This document shows positions 41,514 through 50,705 of a DNA stretch of 64,000 nucleotides, one piece after another. The position numbers were made by a program, and so were the translations under genes. Position 1 is the first letter of the stretch. The number at the start of each line of letters is the position of its first letter. Source of the DNA: Sphingomonas sp. UV9 (GTDB lineage Bacteria > Pseudomonadota > Alphaproteobacteria > Sphingomonadales > Sphingomonadaceae); the NCBI RefSeq assembly GCF_004101245.1, contig NZ_SCIN01000001.1, positions 634,784 to 698,783 of the forward strand, written 5' to 3'. The notes beneath the pieces were generated by a model. That model worked only from the letters and a program-made list of their open reading frames with translations, did not search any database and was not told where the DNA came from.

Positions 41514-43766
41514 CTACCCAAAACGATTGTCACGCGGAAACCCCGTTGGCGGCATTCTTCCAGCCGCGCCGCGTGCTGCACGCCATGGCCCGAGGTCCGA
41601 TTCGGTCCGCGTGCGTCCCGTACCCCCGCCCATCGCCCAGCTCAGCCCGTCGGCAAAGACGAACGTGATCGCGTCTGCCAGTCCGCCATCGCGATAGCGC
41701 TGCAGCTGAAGCCCCTGCCCGCGCGTCATCTCGACCAGCTCGGCAAGCGGGAACACCAGCATCTTGCGGTTGTCCCCGATCGCCGCGACGTAGTCGTCGT
41801 TCGGTCCGATCGGCCGGACGATCTTCAACTGCGCACCCGGCCGCGGCGTCATCACCGTCTTGCCCTTGCGCGTTTCCGCGATCACTTCCGCCGAACTCAC
41901 CGAGAAGCCGCGCCCATCGGTCGCGACCACCAGCAATTTGGGATGCTTGCTCGCGGGCAGCAGCGCGATGATCCCGATGCTGCCATCGAGATCGATCATC
42001 GCCCGCACCGGCTCGCCAAAGCCGCGACCGCCCGGCAGCTTGTCCGCCGCCAGCGTGTAGAACCGCCCGTTCTCCGCCGCGAGCAACAGCTTGTCGGTGG
42101 TCTGCGCATGGAACGCGAACGCCGGACCGTCGCCCTCCTTGAACTTCAGCGCCTCCGGACTCGCCAGGTCGTTGTGCCCCTTCATCGCGCGAATCCACCC
42201 GCGCTGCGACAGGATCACCGTGATCGGCTCGCGCTCGATCATCGCCTCGAGCGGGATGTCGCGCGTCGGTGCGTGTTCCTCGATCGTCGTCCGTCGCTTG
42301 CCGAGCGGAGTCTCCAGCCCATAGCGATCGCGGATTTTCGCCATGTCGCGCTTCATCCGCGCGCGCTGCTTCTTCGGATCGGCGAGCAGCGCGGACAGGC
42401 TCGCCTGCTCCTTGTCGAGCTTGTCGCGCTCGGTCTTGATCTCGAACTCTTCGAGCCGCCGCAGGCTGCGCAGCCGCATGTTGAGGATCGCCTCGGCCTG
42501 ACGATCGGTCAGGTTGAACTCGGCGATCATGACCTTCTTCGGCTCGTCCTCGGTGCGGATGATCTCGATCACGCGGTCGAGGTTCAGATACGCGATCAGA
42601 TAGCCGTCGAGCAGCTCGACGCGGTCGGCGATCTTGCTCAGCCGGTGCTCGGTCCGCCTGCGCAACACGACGAACTGGTGATCGACCCATGCCGCCAACG
42701 CTTCGCGCAAGCTCATCACCCGCGGCGTACGATCCTTGTCGAGCACGTTGAGGTTGAGGCTGATCCGCGTCTCGAGATCGGTCAGCCGGAACAGCCCGTC
42801 CATCAGGATCTGCGCATCGACCGTGCGGCTGCGCGGCTCGAGCACGATGCGGATCTCGGTATCCGATTCGTCGCGCACGTCGGCGAGGATCGGCAGGCGC
42901 TTGGCGTTGATCAGATCGGCGATCTGCTCGATCAGCTTGCCCTTCTGCACGCCGTACGGGATCTCCGTGACGATCAGCTGCCAGCCGCCGCCCTTCTCGC
43001 GCTCGGTCTCCCAGCGCGCGCGGACACGGAAGCCGCCGCGCCCGGTCGCATAGGATTCGCGGATCACCGCGGGGGGATCGACGACCAGACCGCCGGTCGG
43101 GAAATCAGGGCCCTTCACGTGGCTTAGGATCGCCGCATCGTCGGCGTCGGGCGTATCGATCAGCACGATCGCCGCCTCCAGCAGCTCGGCGGCGTTGTGC
43201 GGCGGAATGCTCGTCGCCATCCCCACCGCGATCCCGCTCGCACCGTTCGCCAGCAAATTGGGGAACAGCCCCGGGAACAGCTCGGGCTCGTGATCCTCGC
43301 CATTATAGGTCGGGCGATACGCGACCGCGTCCTCGTCGAGCCCGTCCATCAGATCGATCGCGACCTGAGTCAGCCGCGCCTCGGTATAGCGGTAGGCGGC
43401 CGCGTTATCGCCGTCGATGTTGCCGAAATTGCCCTGCCCGTCGACCAGCGGATACCGCATCGCGAACGACTGCGCCAAGCGTACCATCGCGTCATAGACC
43501 GACTGATCGCCATGCGGATGGTATTTGCCGATCACGTCGCCGACGACGCGCGCGCACTTCTTGTACCCCTGCGCCGGATCCAGCTTCAGCAGCCGCATCG
43601 CCCACAGCAGGCGCCGATGCACCGGCTTCATGCCGTCGCGGACGTCGGGCAGCGACCGTGCGGTGATCGTCGACAAGGCGTAGACGAGATACCGCTCGGA
43701 CAGCGCGCTATCGAAGGGGGCATCGACGATGGAGTCGAAGGGGTCTTTGAAGTCGCTGCTGGCCAT
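41514..43766 (-). CDS. parC: DNA topoisomerase IV subunit A
   Basis: A 750-aa type IIA topoisomerase A subunit that relaxes and decatenates chromosomes with ParE. Start 43766 gives MASSDFKDPFDSIVDAPFDS, a ParC-type opening. RYTEARLTQ carries the active-site Tyr; the quinolone-determining helix reads KYHPHGDQSVYDAM. The C-terminus contains beta-pinwheel repeats and ends with RMPPTGFPRDNRFG. The start of ParC rather than GyrA is supported by length and the shorter C-terminal domain. Confidence 0.95.
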   Translation of the reverse strand: MASSDFKDPFDSIVDAPFDSALSERYLVYALSTITARSLPDVRDGMKPVHRRLLWAMRLLKLDPAQGYKKCARVVGDVIGKYHPHGDQSVYDAMVRLAQSFAMRYPLVDGQGNFGNIDGDNAAAYRYTEARLTQVAIDLMDGLDEDAVAYRPTYNGEDHEPELFPGLFPNLLANGASGIAVGMATSIPPHNAAELLEAAIVLIDTPDADDAAILSHVKGPDFPTGGLVVDPPAVIRESYATGRGGFRVRARWETEREKGGGWQLIVTEIPYGVQKGKLIEQIADLINAKRLPILADVRDESDTEIRIVLEPRSRTVDAQILMDGLFRLTDLETRISLNLNVLDKDRTPRVMSLREALAAWVDHQFVVLRRRTEHRLSKIADRVELLDGYLIAYLNLDRVIEIIRTEDEPKKVMIAEFNLTDRQAEAILNMRLRSLRRLEEFEIKTERDKLDKEQASLSALLADPKKQRARMKRDMAKIRDRYGLETPLGKRRTTIEEHAPTRDIPLEAMIEREPITVILSQRGWIRAMKGHNDLASPEALKFKEGDGPAFAFHAQTTDKLLLAAENGRFYTLAADKLPGGRGFGEPVRAMIDLDGSIGIIALLPASKHPKLLVVATDGRGFSVSSAEVIAETRKGKTVMTPRPGAQLKIVRPIGPNDDYVAAIGDNRKMLVFPLAELVEMTRGQGLQLQRYRDGGLADAITFVFADGLSWAMGGGTGRTRTESDLGPWRAARGAAGRMPPTGFPRDNRFG

Positions 43767-43889
43767 TACCGACAGCGGTAGCAGGTGAAAACGCAACGAT
43801 CAAAGCATGAACGTACCGCGCGCTTCGTTCGCGTACACAAGCGCAGATGCCCGCATGACGCGGCGGACGGAGCCCGCTACACCAACCTC

Positions 43890-44807
43890 ATGATCCGCTT
43901 TGCAATTCTCGCGCTCGCCACCCTCACCAGCACCGTGACCGTACCGGCGACCGCGCAAGACCCCGCTCCGACCGCACCCAAGCTGCTGACCTGGCCCGAC
44001 CTGACCAATCGCTCGAAACCGACCCCGGATGCGACGATCGCATACGGCGCCGACGCCATGCAAAAGGTCGACGTCTGGGTACCGCAGGGCAAAGGGCCGT
44101 TCCCGGTCGTGCTCATGGTGCATGGCGGTTGCTGGACGACGAGCATTGCCGATCGCAGTCTGATGAACTGGATCGCCGACGACCTGCGCAAGGACGACGT
44201 GGCGGTTTGGAACATCGACTATCGCGGCGTCGATCTACCGGGCGGCGGCTATCCCGGCACCTTCGCGGATGCCGCGAAGGCCGCCGATGCGCTGACCGCG
44301 AACGCCAAGGCCTATAAGCTCGACACCCGTCGTCTGGTCGCGATCGGCCATTCGGCGGGCGGCCATCTCGCGCTCTGGCTGGCTGGCCGCCGAAAGCTGC
44401 CCGCGACGAGCGTGCTCCATACCGCGCACCCGCTCCGCATCCGCCATGTCATCAGCCTCGGCGGACTCCCCGATCTCGAAGCCACCGCCGCCAGCCCTGA
44501 AAACGGCTGCGGTACGGAAGTCGTCGCCAAACTCGTCGGCGCGCCGACGCCACAGCATCCGGACATCTATGCCGATACCTCGGTCCCTCGCCTCCTCCCG
44601 CTCCGCGCGATTCAGGACCTCGTCAACGGCCGCGAGGACCGCATCATCCCGTTTGCGATGGCCACCGACTATGTCGCCAAGGCCCGCGCGGCCCGCGACC
44701 ACGCCAGCCTCCATACTGTCCCCGCCACCGGCCACGTCGAACTCATCGCTCCGGAAAGCGCGGCGTGGGTAGAAACGAAGCGCCTCATCAAGGCAGCCGT
44801 AAAGTGA
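43890..44807 (+). CDS. Exported alpha/beta hydrolase with HGGCW motif (kynurenine-formamidase-like)
   Basis: A 305-aa serine hydrolase with a signal peptide (MIRFAILALATLTSTVTVPA), so predicted periplasmic. Oxyanion motif VHGGCW, nucleophile elbow GHSAGGHLALW, a late Asp region (NGREDRIIP) and His (TGHVELI) complete the alpha/beta hydrolase triad. HGGxW is typical of eukaryotic-type arylformamidases, and the next gene, overlapping by four bases when the GTG start is used, is kynureninase. N-formylkynurenine hydrolysis is therefore a reasonable guess; a general esterase or peptidase is the alternative. Confidence 0.85.
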   Translation: MIRFAILALATLTSTVTVPATAQDPAPTAPKLLTWPDLTNRSKPTPDATIAYGADAMQKVDVWVPQGKGPFPVVLMVHGGCWTTSIADRSLMNWIADDLRKDDVAVWNIDYRGVDLPGGGYPGTFADAAKAADALTANAKAYKLDTRRLVAIGHSAGGHLALWLAGRRKLPATSVLHTAHPLRIRHVISLGGLPDLEATAASPENGCGTEVVAKLVGAPTPQHPDIYADTSVPRLLPLRAIQDLVNGREDRIIPFAMATDYVAKARAARDHASLHTVPATGHVELIAPESAAWVETKRLIKAAVK

Positions 44808-44812
44808 GCCCA

Positions 44813-46027
44813 ATGACTCTCGAAGACGCCCGGGCGCTCGACGCCGCAGACCCGCTTGCCGCCTGCCGCGACAGATTCGCGCTGCCCGAAGGCGTGATCT
44901 ACCTCGACGGCAACTCGCTCGGCGCGCTACCCAGGGCCACGCCCGCCGCGCTCGCCGACGTCGCCACCCGCCAATGGGGCGACCGCCTCATCCGCAGCTG
45001 GAACGAAGGCTGGATCGACGCCCCGCAGCGGATCGGCGCCAAGATCGCGCCGCTGATCGGCGCTGGGCCGGACGAGGTGATCATCGGCGACACCACCTCC
45101 ACGCATTTGTTCAAGGCGCTGGTCGCAGCATTGCGCAGCAATCCCGACCGCCACACGGTCCTGAGCGAATCGGGCAATTTCCCTACCGACCTCCACATCG
45201 CCGAAGGCGCCGTCGCCTGCGTTCCCGGCGCGCGGCTGAAGGTGGTGGCGCGCCAGGACCTCTACGCCGCACTCGACGACGACACCGCGGTGCTGATGCT
45301 CACCCACGTCCACTACAAGACCAGCGACCGCTTCGACATGGCCGCCTGGACCGCCCGCGCGCATGAGGCGGGCGCACTCATGCTCTGGGACTTGAGCCAC
45401 AGCGTCGGCGCGGTCCCGATCGACCTGACCGACGCGAACGCCGACCTCGCCGTCGGGTGCACGTACAAATACCTCAATGGCGGCCCTGGCGCGCCCGCGT
45501 TCCTCTACGTCGCCAAGCGCTGGCAGGATAGGTTCGCCAGCCCGCTGTCCGGCTGGATGGGCCACGCCGCCCCGTTCGCGTTCGAGGACGCGTACCGCCC
45601 CGCCCCCGGCATGAAGCGCTGGCTCGCGGGCACCCCGGCCATGCTCTCGACCGCCGCGCTGGAAACCGCGCTCGACCTGTGGGCCGACATCGACCAGCAG
45701 GCGATCGCCGCCAAAAGTGCCGCACTGTTCGACATCCTCGCCGCGGCTGGCGATGCGCTAGGCCTCGACTGCGTCAGCCCCCGCGACCCATCGAACCGCG
45801 GCAGTCACATCAGTTTCCGCCACCCGCACGCGTACGCGATCACCCAGGCCCTGATCGCCCGCAGCGTCATCGGCGACTTCCGTGACCCCGACATCCTCCG
45901 CCTCGGCCTGACGCCCTTGTATCTGAGCCACGAAGACGTCTGGCGCGCCGGCGATATCCTGCGCGAGACGCTGGAGACGCAAGCGTGGCGCGATCCCGCA
46001 TTTTCGCAACGACTGGCCGTCACGTAA
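44813..46027 (+). CDS. kynU: Kynureninase
   Basis: A 404-aa PLP enzyme cleaving kynurenine to anthranilate and alanine. Family stretches: YLDGNSLGALPRATP, SESGNFPTDLHIAEG, LTHVHYKTSDRFDMA, LWDLSHSVGAVPIDL, GCTYKYLNGGPGAPAFLYV with the Schiff-base Lys, and SPLSGWMGHAAPFAF. ATG 44813 was chosen; GTG 44804 overlaps the upstream hydrolase stop (GTGA) and is an alternative. The tryptophan dioxygenase gene is not in the window. Confidence 0.95.
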   Translation: MTLEDARALDAADPLAACRDRFALPEGVIYLDGNSLGALPRATPAALADVATRQWGDRLIRSWNEGWIDAPQRIGAKIAPLIGAGPDEVIIGDTTSTHLFKALVAALRSNPDRHTVLSESGNFPTDLHIAEGAVACVPGARLKVVARQDLYAALDDDTAVLMLTHVHYKTSDRFDMAAWTARAHEAGALMLWDLSHSVGAVPIDLTDANADLAVGCTYKYLNGGPGAPAFLYVAKRWQDRFASPLSGWMGHAAPFAFEDAYRPAPGMKRWLAGTPAMLSTAALETALDLWADIDQQAIAAKSAALFDILAAAGDALGLDCVSPRDPSNRGSHISFRHPHAYAITQALIARSVIGDFRDPDILRLGLTPLYLSHEDVWRAGDILRETLETQAWRDPAFSQRLAVT

Positions 46028-46082
46028 AGCGATCGCACTTCGAGCGCTTCACCCTGTCGGGGAATCCAGCCTTAGCATGCCC

Positions 46083-46895
46083 TCACTGCAGCGGGATAAG
46101 CGTATCGACGCCCTTCGCAGCAACCGCCCAGCGATAGACCGCGTCGGCAATGTAGAACCGGAACTGGATACCGTCGAAGTACACGCTACGGGCGTTGCCG
46201 ACGCATATCCTACTTCTATTAACGATCGCTGCCTCAAGCCGACTAACGGCGGTTAGAGGCTTGTCCGTCATAGCGAGTTTGACGGCTAGTTCCGGTTGGA
46301 GGCGCACAAAGCAGACAGCGGCTTCAAAATACCGGCGGTCGACAGGTAACCGAAATTTAGCGAGCGATGTTTCCCGCGCGTTGAAGCGTGCCTGCACCGC
46401 GGGATCCGCTGTCTGCTGCTTCGTAAGTCTCAGATCCGGCACAAACGCCTTCAAGGCCTCGATCGTCAAAGCGCCCCTGTCGTAATATGCGTTCTGGATT
46501 ATCCCGAGATGCGCGTCTTCCGTATCGGGCGCGCACGCCGCGTAAATCTTGGCGAGCCGCAACATCGCAAACTCCTGTCGCGTGCTGTTGGTTCGTGAAT
46601 CGACCGCCGTCTGTAATTAACCGCGACGGTCGGGTACCGCTCTCGCCGGGCATGCGGCCCATCGTTGCGACAGGTCGAAAATCTGGCGGCTGCGGACCGC
46701 GCTACCTGTACGGGACGTGCCAAATGATTTCCTCGTTACCGCCGAGTCCTCGTCGTCGATGTCACGCAGGGCCGTAACGACGATCTCTTCGGACGGTGGT
46801 TCGGAAGGAGCTTGCTGCCCGGACGGCGCGCTGTCTTGGGCGGCATATAGGAGAGCCAGTCCAAGCGATACGGTATGAAGCATCACGCTCTCCAA
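46083..46895 (-). pseudogene. Hypothetical exported protein interrupted by an in-frame TAA
   Basis: One continuous minus-strand frame from ATG 46895 to 46083 (271 codons) is broken only by TAA at 46617-46619. The N-terminal piece (92 aa) has a signal peptide (MLHTVSLGLALLYAAQ), EEIVVTALRDIDDEDSA and RQIFDLSQRWAAC. The C-terminal piece continues in the same frame with LQTAVDSRTNSTRQEFAMLR and ..IYAACAPDTEDAH..YYDRGALTIEALKAFVPDL, ending in a YRWAVAAKGVDTLIPLQ tail. From memory this two-part layout resembles an intact sphingomonad family. The ATG at 46565 has an AGGAG site and could restart translation of the second half without its signal peptide. Confidence 0.72.
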
Positions 46896-47172
46896 TGGGT
46901 CGCGGCAACCTGCATCACGACAGTACAGATCGTGGCGAGCGAACCAACCGGTGCTTATGCTACTGTTCGATCGAAAACCGTTCCCTCCTAAAATGGTCGT
47001 CCTCGCGCGATATCGGCCAAGTCACCCGCGCATGCCCAAGACCCACCGATCCGATTGCACCCCCCGCGCCCTTACCCTATAGGCGCGGCCTATTCCGGCC
47101 TCGGCTTCGCGATCGATGTCGCGGGAGCCGGGGCCGCTCGATTTTCGTCGCTTATTTTGCAGGGGACCGCAC

Positions 47173-47952
47173 ATGGCTCGCCGCCGCCAGATTTACGAAG
47201 GCAAGGCCAAGATCCTCTACGAGGGTCCCGAGCCAGGCACGCTGATCCAGTATTTCAAGGATGACGCGACCGCGTTCAATGCCCAGAAAAAGGGCACGAT
47301 CAACGGCAAGGGCGTGCTCAACAACCGGATTTCCGAGCACATCTTCACGCTGCTCGATCATATCGGCGTGCCGACGCACTTCATCCGCCGGCTCAACATG
47401 CGCGAGCAGCTGATCCGCCAGGTCGAGATCGTCCCGATCGAAGTCGTCGTGCGCAACGTCGCCGCCGGCTCGATATCGACGCGGCTCGGGATCGAGGAGG
47501 GCACCAAGCTGCCCCGCACGATCATCGAATATTACTACAAGGACGATGCGCTCGGCGATCCGATGATCTCCGACGAACACATCGCCGCGTTCGGCTGGGC
47601 GAGCCAGGAGGAGATGCACGACATCGCCGACCTCGCCATCCGCGTGAACGATTTCCTGTGCGGGCTGTTCGCCGGCGTCGGCATCCGCCTGGTCGACTTC
47701 AAGCTCGAATTCGGCCGCATCTTCGACAACGACTTCGGTCGCATCATCCTCGCCGACGAGATCAGCCCCGATGGCTGCCGCCTGTGGGACATGGAAACGA
47801 ACGAGAAGATGGACAAGGATCGCTTCCGTCGCGATCTCGGCGGAGAAGTCGAGGCTTATCAGGAGGTTGCACGCCGTCTTGGCCTGCTGCCCGAAGGTGG
47901 CGACAATTCGGTCCTAGACCTTGAAAAGCATCGCAAGAACCGGGGCAAGTAA
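47173..47952 (+). CDS. purC: Phosphoribosylaminoimidazole-succinocarboxamide synthase
   Basis: SAICAR synthase, 259 aa, joining CAIR and aspartate with ATP in purine synthesis. Landmarks: [57 protein letters not shown] and [14 protein letters not shown]. Start 47173 has AGGGGACC upstream. It is the first gene of purC-purS-purQ, spaced by 0 to -4 bases. Confidence 0.97.
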   Translation: MARRRQIYEGKAKILYEGPEPGTLIQYFKDDATAFNAQKKGTINGKGVLNNRISEHIFTLLDHIGVPTHFIRRLNMREQLIRQVEIVPIEVVVRNVAAGSISTRLGIEEGTKLPRTIIEYYYKDDALGDPMISDEHIAAFGWASQEEMHDIADLAIRVNDFLCGLFAGVGIRLVDFKLEFGRIFDNDFGRIILADEISPDGCRLWDMETNEKMDKDRFRRDLGGEVEAYQEVARRLGLLPEGGDNSVLDLEKHRKNRGK

Positions 47953-48183
47953 ATGAAACTCAAGGTTTTCGTGACATTGAAGCCGGGTGTGCTCGATCCG
48001 CAGGGTCGGGCGATCCACCACGCGCTCGGCAGCCTCGGCTTTGCGGGCGTGCAGGACGTCCGCCAGGGCAAGCTGATCGAGCTGGAGGTCGCCGACGATA
48101 CCGACGACGCGACCATCGACGGCATGTGCCGCAAGCTGCTCGCCAACACGGTGATCGAGAATTACCGGGTCGAGCGCGCATGA
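47953..48183 (+). CDS. purS: Phosphoribosylformylglycinamidine synthase subunit PurS
   Basis: The 76-aa small subunit that bridges PurL and PurQ in the FGAM synthase complex. It matches Pur[37 protein letters not shown] and the VIENYRVE ending. It starts immediately after the purC stop and overlaps purQ by four bases. Confidence 0.96.
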   Translation: MKLKVFVTLKPGVLDPQGRAIHHALGSLGFAGVQDVRQGKLIELEVADDTDDATIDGMCRKLLANTVIENYRVERA

Positions 48184-48848
48184 AGACCGCCGTCATCGTC
48201 TTCCCCGGCTCGAATTGCGACCGCGACATCGCCGTCGCGCTAGAGGCGGTGACCGGCGTCAAGCCGCGCATGGTTTGGCATGGTGATGCGGACCTGCCCG
48301 CGGACATCGGCCTGGTCGCGGTCCCGGGTGGCTTCTCCTACGGCGATTACCTGCGCTCGGGCGCGATCGCTGCACGGTCGCCGATCATGCGCGCGGTCGT
48401 CGAGCAGGCGGGCAAGGGCCTGCCCGTGCTCGGCATCTGCAACGGCTTCCAGGTGCTGACCGAAGCGGGGCTCCTCCCCGGCGCGCTGATGCGCAACGGG
48501 GGGCTGAACTTCGTCTGCCGCGACGTCGCGCTGACCGTCGAGACGGCCAGCTCGACCTTCACGTCGGGCTACAAGGCCGGCGAACGCGTCTCGTTCCCGG
48601 TCGCACATCATGACGGCAACTACTTCGCCGACGCCGAGACGCTCGACCGTGTCGAAGGCGAAGGCCGCGTCGCGTTCCGCTACGCCGAGAGCGTCAACGG
48701 ATCGGCCCGCAACATCGCCGGGTTGCTGAACGACAAGGGCAACGTGCTCGGCATGATGCCGCACCCGGAGCGCCGCATCGAAGCCGCGCACGGCGGCACC
48801 GACGGACGTCGCCTGTTCGAGGGCCTACTCGAGGCCGTCAGCGCCTAA
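48180..48848 (+). CDS. purQ: Phosphoribosylformylglycinamidine synthase, glutaminase subunit PurQ
   Basis: A 222-aa class I glutamine amidotransferase supplying ammonia to PurL. Motifs: [41 protein letters not shown] (nucleophile Cys), VAHHDGNYF and [11 protein letters not shown] (catalytic His and Glu). ATG 48180 overlaps the purS stop (ATGA). Confidence 0.97.
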   Translation: MKTAVIVFPGSNCDRDIAVALEAVTGVKPRMVWHGDADLPADIGLVAVPGGFSYGDYLRSGAIAARSPIMRAVVEQAGKGLPVLGICNGFQVLTEAGLLPGALMRNGGLNFVCRDVALTVETASSTFTSGYKAGERVSFPVAHHDGNYFADAETLDRVEGEGRVAFRYAESVNGSARNIAGLLNDKGNVLGMMPHPERRIEAAHGGTDGRRLFEGLLEAVSA

Positions 48849-48867
48849 TTTTCCATCACGCTACCTC

Positions 48868-48964
48868 CGTCACCCCGGACTTGTTCCGGGGTCCACGATT
48901 CTGGGCAATCAATGCCCCCGAAGGTACGCGGAACGGTGGATGCCGGAACGAGCCCGGCATGACG
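48868..48964. repeat. Intergenic inverted repeat, family A
   Basis: Left arm CGTCACCCCGGACTTGTTCC..GGGGTCCACG (48868-48897) and a diverged right arm GTGGATGCCGGAACGAGCCC..GGCATGACG (48936-48964). Same element as 1802-1890. It lies between convergent purQ and the transporter gene. Confidence 0.8.
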
Positions 48965-48993
48965 GGAAGGGAATGGCTTTACGGAGCGGACTC

Positions 48994-49761
48994 TCAAACC
49001 CGCGTCCGAAACGGCGAGAAGTCCGTCCCCTCGTCATACACATCGACACCCTCGCGCCGCTTGAGCCACCCCACCACCAGATAGGTCAGCGGCGTCAGCA
49101 ACACCTCCCACGACACTTTCAGCAGAAACTGGCTGATCATCACCATCAGCATCGCCTCGACCGGCCAGTCCGGCGCACCGTAGAACGCGAGAGGATAGAA
49201 GATCAGGCTGTCGAACGCCTGCCCCACGATCGTGCTGCCGATCGTCCGCGTCCACAACATCCGCCCTCGCGTCCAGATCTTCATCCACGCGAGCACGAAG
49301 CTGTTGGCGAACTCGCCCACCCAGAACGCGCAGATCGAGGCGAGCACGATGCGAGGCACCTGCCCGAAAACCGACTCATATGCCGCCTGTCCGGTCCACC
49401 CCTTGTCGGGCGGCAGCGCGACGACGACCGCCGACATGAACACCATGAACAGCATCGCGCCGAACCCCGCCCAGATGCAGCGCCGCGCCCGCGCGTAGCC
49501 GTACACCTCGGTCAGGACGTCGCCGATCACATAGCTGACCGGGAAGAACAGGATTCCCGCACCGAACGGCCATGCGCCGATCCACGGCAGGTCGATCACC
49601 GCCCGCTTGCCCGCCCCGATCACGTTCGACAGCAGCAGGATCGTGACGAACGCCGCCATCACGAAGTCGTAATAGCGAAACTGCCCGCCGCTTACCGCAC
49701 GCGCGGTTACCGGTTCGAGCCCCCGCTCGCGCTCAGTCCCATTGGACGTTCCGATTTCCAT
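48994..49761 (-). CDS. Queuosine precursor transporter (YhhQ/VUT family)
   Basis: A 255-aa inner-membrane protein with about six hydrophobic segments, including FRYYDFVMAAFVTILLLSNV at the start of the fold and FPVSYVIGDVLTEVYGYARAR, a highly conserved YhhQ motif. Also FWVGEFANSFVLAWMK and STIVGQAFDSLIFYPLAF. Such proteins import preQ0/preQ1 for queuosine-modified tRNA. Start 49761 (MEIGTSNGTERERG) was chosen; upstream the frame runs through the tRNA gene and cannot be coding. No que genes are in the window. Confidence 0.92.
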   Translation of the reverse strand: MEIGTSNGTERERGLEPVTARAVSGGQFRYYDFVMAAFVTILLLSNVIGAGKRAVIDLPWIGAWPFGAGILFFPVSYVIGDVLTEVYGYARARRCIWAGFGAMLFMVFMSAVVVALPPDKGWTGQAAYESVFGQVPRIVLASICAFWVGEFANSFVLAWMKIWTRGRMLWTRTIGSTIVGQAFDSLIFYPLAFYGAPDWPVEAMLMVMISQFLLKVSWEVLLTPLTYLVVGWLKRREGVDVYDEGTDFSPFRTRV

Positions 49762-49821
49762 CCGCGCATTATGATCGAGGTTCCAAGCCCGCACAATCCG
49801 CGCTAGTCGTCGCCGCAGCGC

Positions 49822-49898
49822 GCGCCCGTAGCTCAGCTGGATAGAGCAAGGAGCTTCTACCTCCTCGGTCGGGGGTTCGAACCCCTCCGGGCGCGCCA
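49822..49898 (+). tRNA. tRNA-Arg (anticodon TCT), CCA encoded
   Basis: Cloverleaf read by eye: acceptor GCGCCCG / CGGGCGC, D-arm GCTC-AGCTGGATA-GAGC, anticodon stem AGGAG/CTCCT with loop CTTCTAC (anticodon TCT, decoding AGA), T-arm GGGGG-TTCGAAC-CCCTC with one G-T pair, discriminator G and genomic CCA at 49896-49898. Length 77 bases. Confidence 0.97.
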
Positions 49899-49979
49899 AC
49901 CGCTTGTCGCGCAGGATCGGCCGATTACCAGTGCCTGTCTGCACGCGGGAGCCTTGGCTGCACGCGCGCCCTCGCGAGC

Positions 49980-50705
49980 CTAGCCGCCCAGCGGTACCAG
50001 TCGCGCGTGGAGATACGCGCTGTCGAACCGGGCGGCGTCCTTCAGTCCCTCGAAATCGAGCATCAGCAGGCGGTTCTTGGCGGCATCGACGAGCCCGCTC
50101 CGCTTGAGCGCCCTGATCGTGCGGTTAACGTGTACCGAAGTCAGTCCGAGCGCCTCGCCGACATCGGTCTGGGTCAGCGGCATGAAGAAATCGCCATTCC
50201 CCTCCCGCGCGACCGCGCCGGCGCGGATGTAGAGCTCGCAGAACAGGTGCGCGATCCGGCTATAGGCCTCGCGCGCGCCGATATTCACCAGCCATTCGCG
50301 CAGGATCCCCTCGTCGACCAGCGTACACCACCACAGCGCCTGCGCGATCCGGGGATGGTTCTCGATGATCGCCAGCATGTCGTTCGCCGGGATCGAAACG
50401 ACCTGCCCCTCCGACATCATCGAGATGCTGTGGTCCATCTTCTCGAGAATGAACACGTGCGTGTCGCACAGATCCCCCGGCATCAGGAACGCGACGATCT
50501 GTCGCTTGCCGTCGGGCAGGATCTTGTAGCGTTGCGCCCAGCCTTCGAGGATCAGGAAGACATGCGTCGGGTCGTCGCCCTCGCGGATCAGGTGCTGGCC
50601 GCGGACGACGGGACGCGGCACCAGCGTCAGGCGATCGAGCGCGGCACGGTCCTGGTCGTCGAACTTTGCCCAACGGCGTAATTTCCGGGTGAGGATATCG
50701 CTCAT
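49980..50705 (-). CDS. Crp/Fnr family transcriptional regulator
   Basis: A 241-aa regulator: N-terminal cyclic-nucleotide-binding-like barrel (LIREGDDPTHVFLILEGWAQ, LMPGDLCDTHVF), a dimer helix, and a C-terminal winged helix with the recognition helix MPLTQTDVGEALGLTSVHVN. It lacks the N-terminal Cys cluster of Fnr, so it is not an oxygen-sensing Fe-S regulator of that type; the ligand is unknown. It diverges from the TPS operon across a 567-base region. Confidence 0.9.
   Translation of the reverse strand: MSDILTRKLRRWAKFDDQDRAALDRLTLVPRPVVRGQHLIREGDDPTHVFLILEGWAQRYKILPDGKRQIVAFLMPGDLCDTHVFILEKMDHSISMMSEGQVVSIPANDMLAIIENHPRIAQALWWCTLVDEGILREWLVNIGAREAYSRIAHLFCELYIRAGAVAREGNGDFFMPLTQTDVGEALGLTSVHVNRTIRALKRSGLVDAAKNRLLMLDFEGLKDAARFDSAYLHARLVPLGG

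Noticed and set aside
46357..46662. Minus-strand frame bridging the interrupted hypothetical gene
   Set aside because: It lies in another frame; the two halves are already continuous in one frame except for the TAA, so no frameshift is needed.
49762..49944. N-terminal extension of the transporter reading PEGFEPPTEEVEAP..
   Set aside because: This text is the well-known translation of a tRNA gene on the opposite strand; the real start is at 49761.
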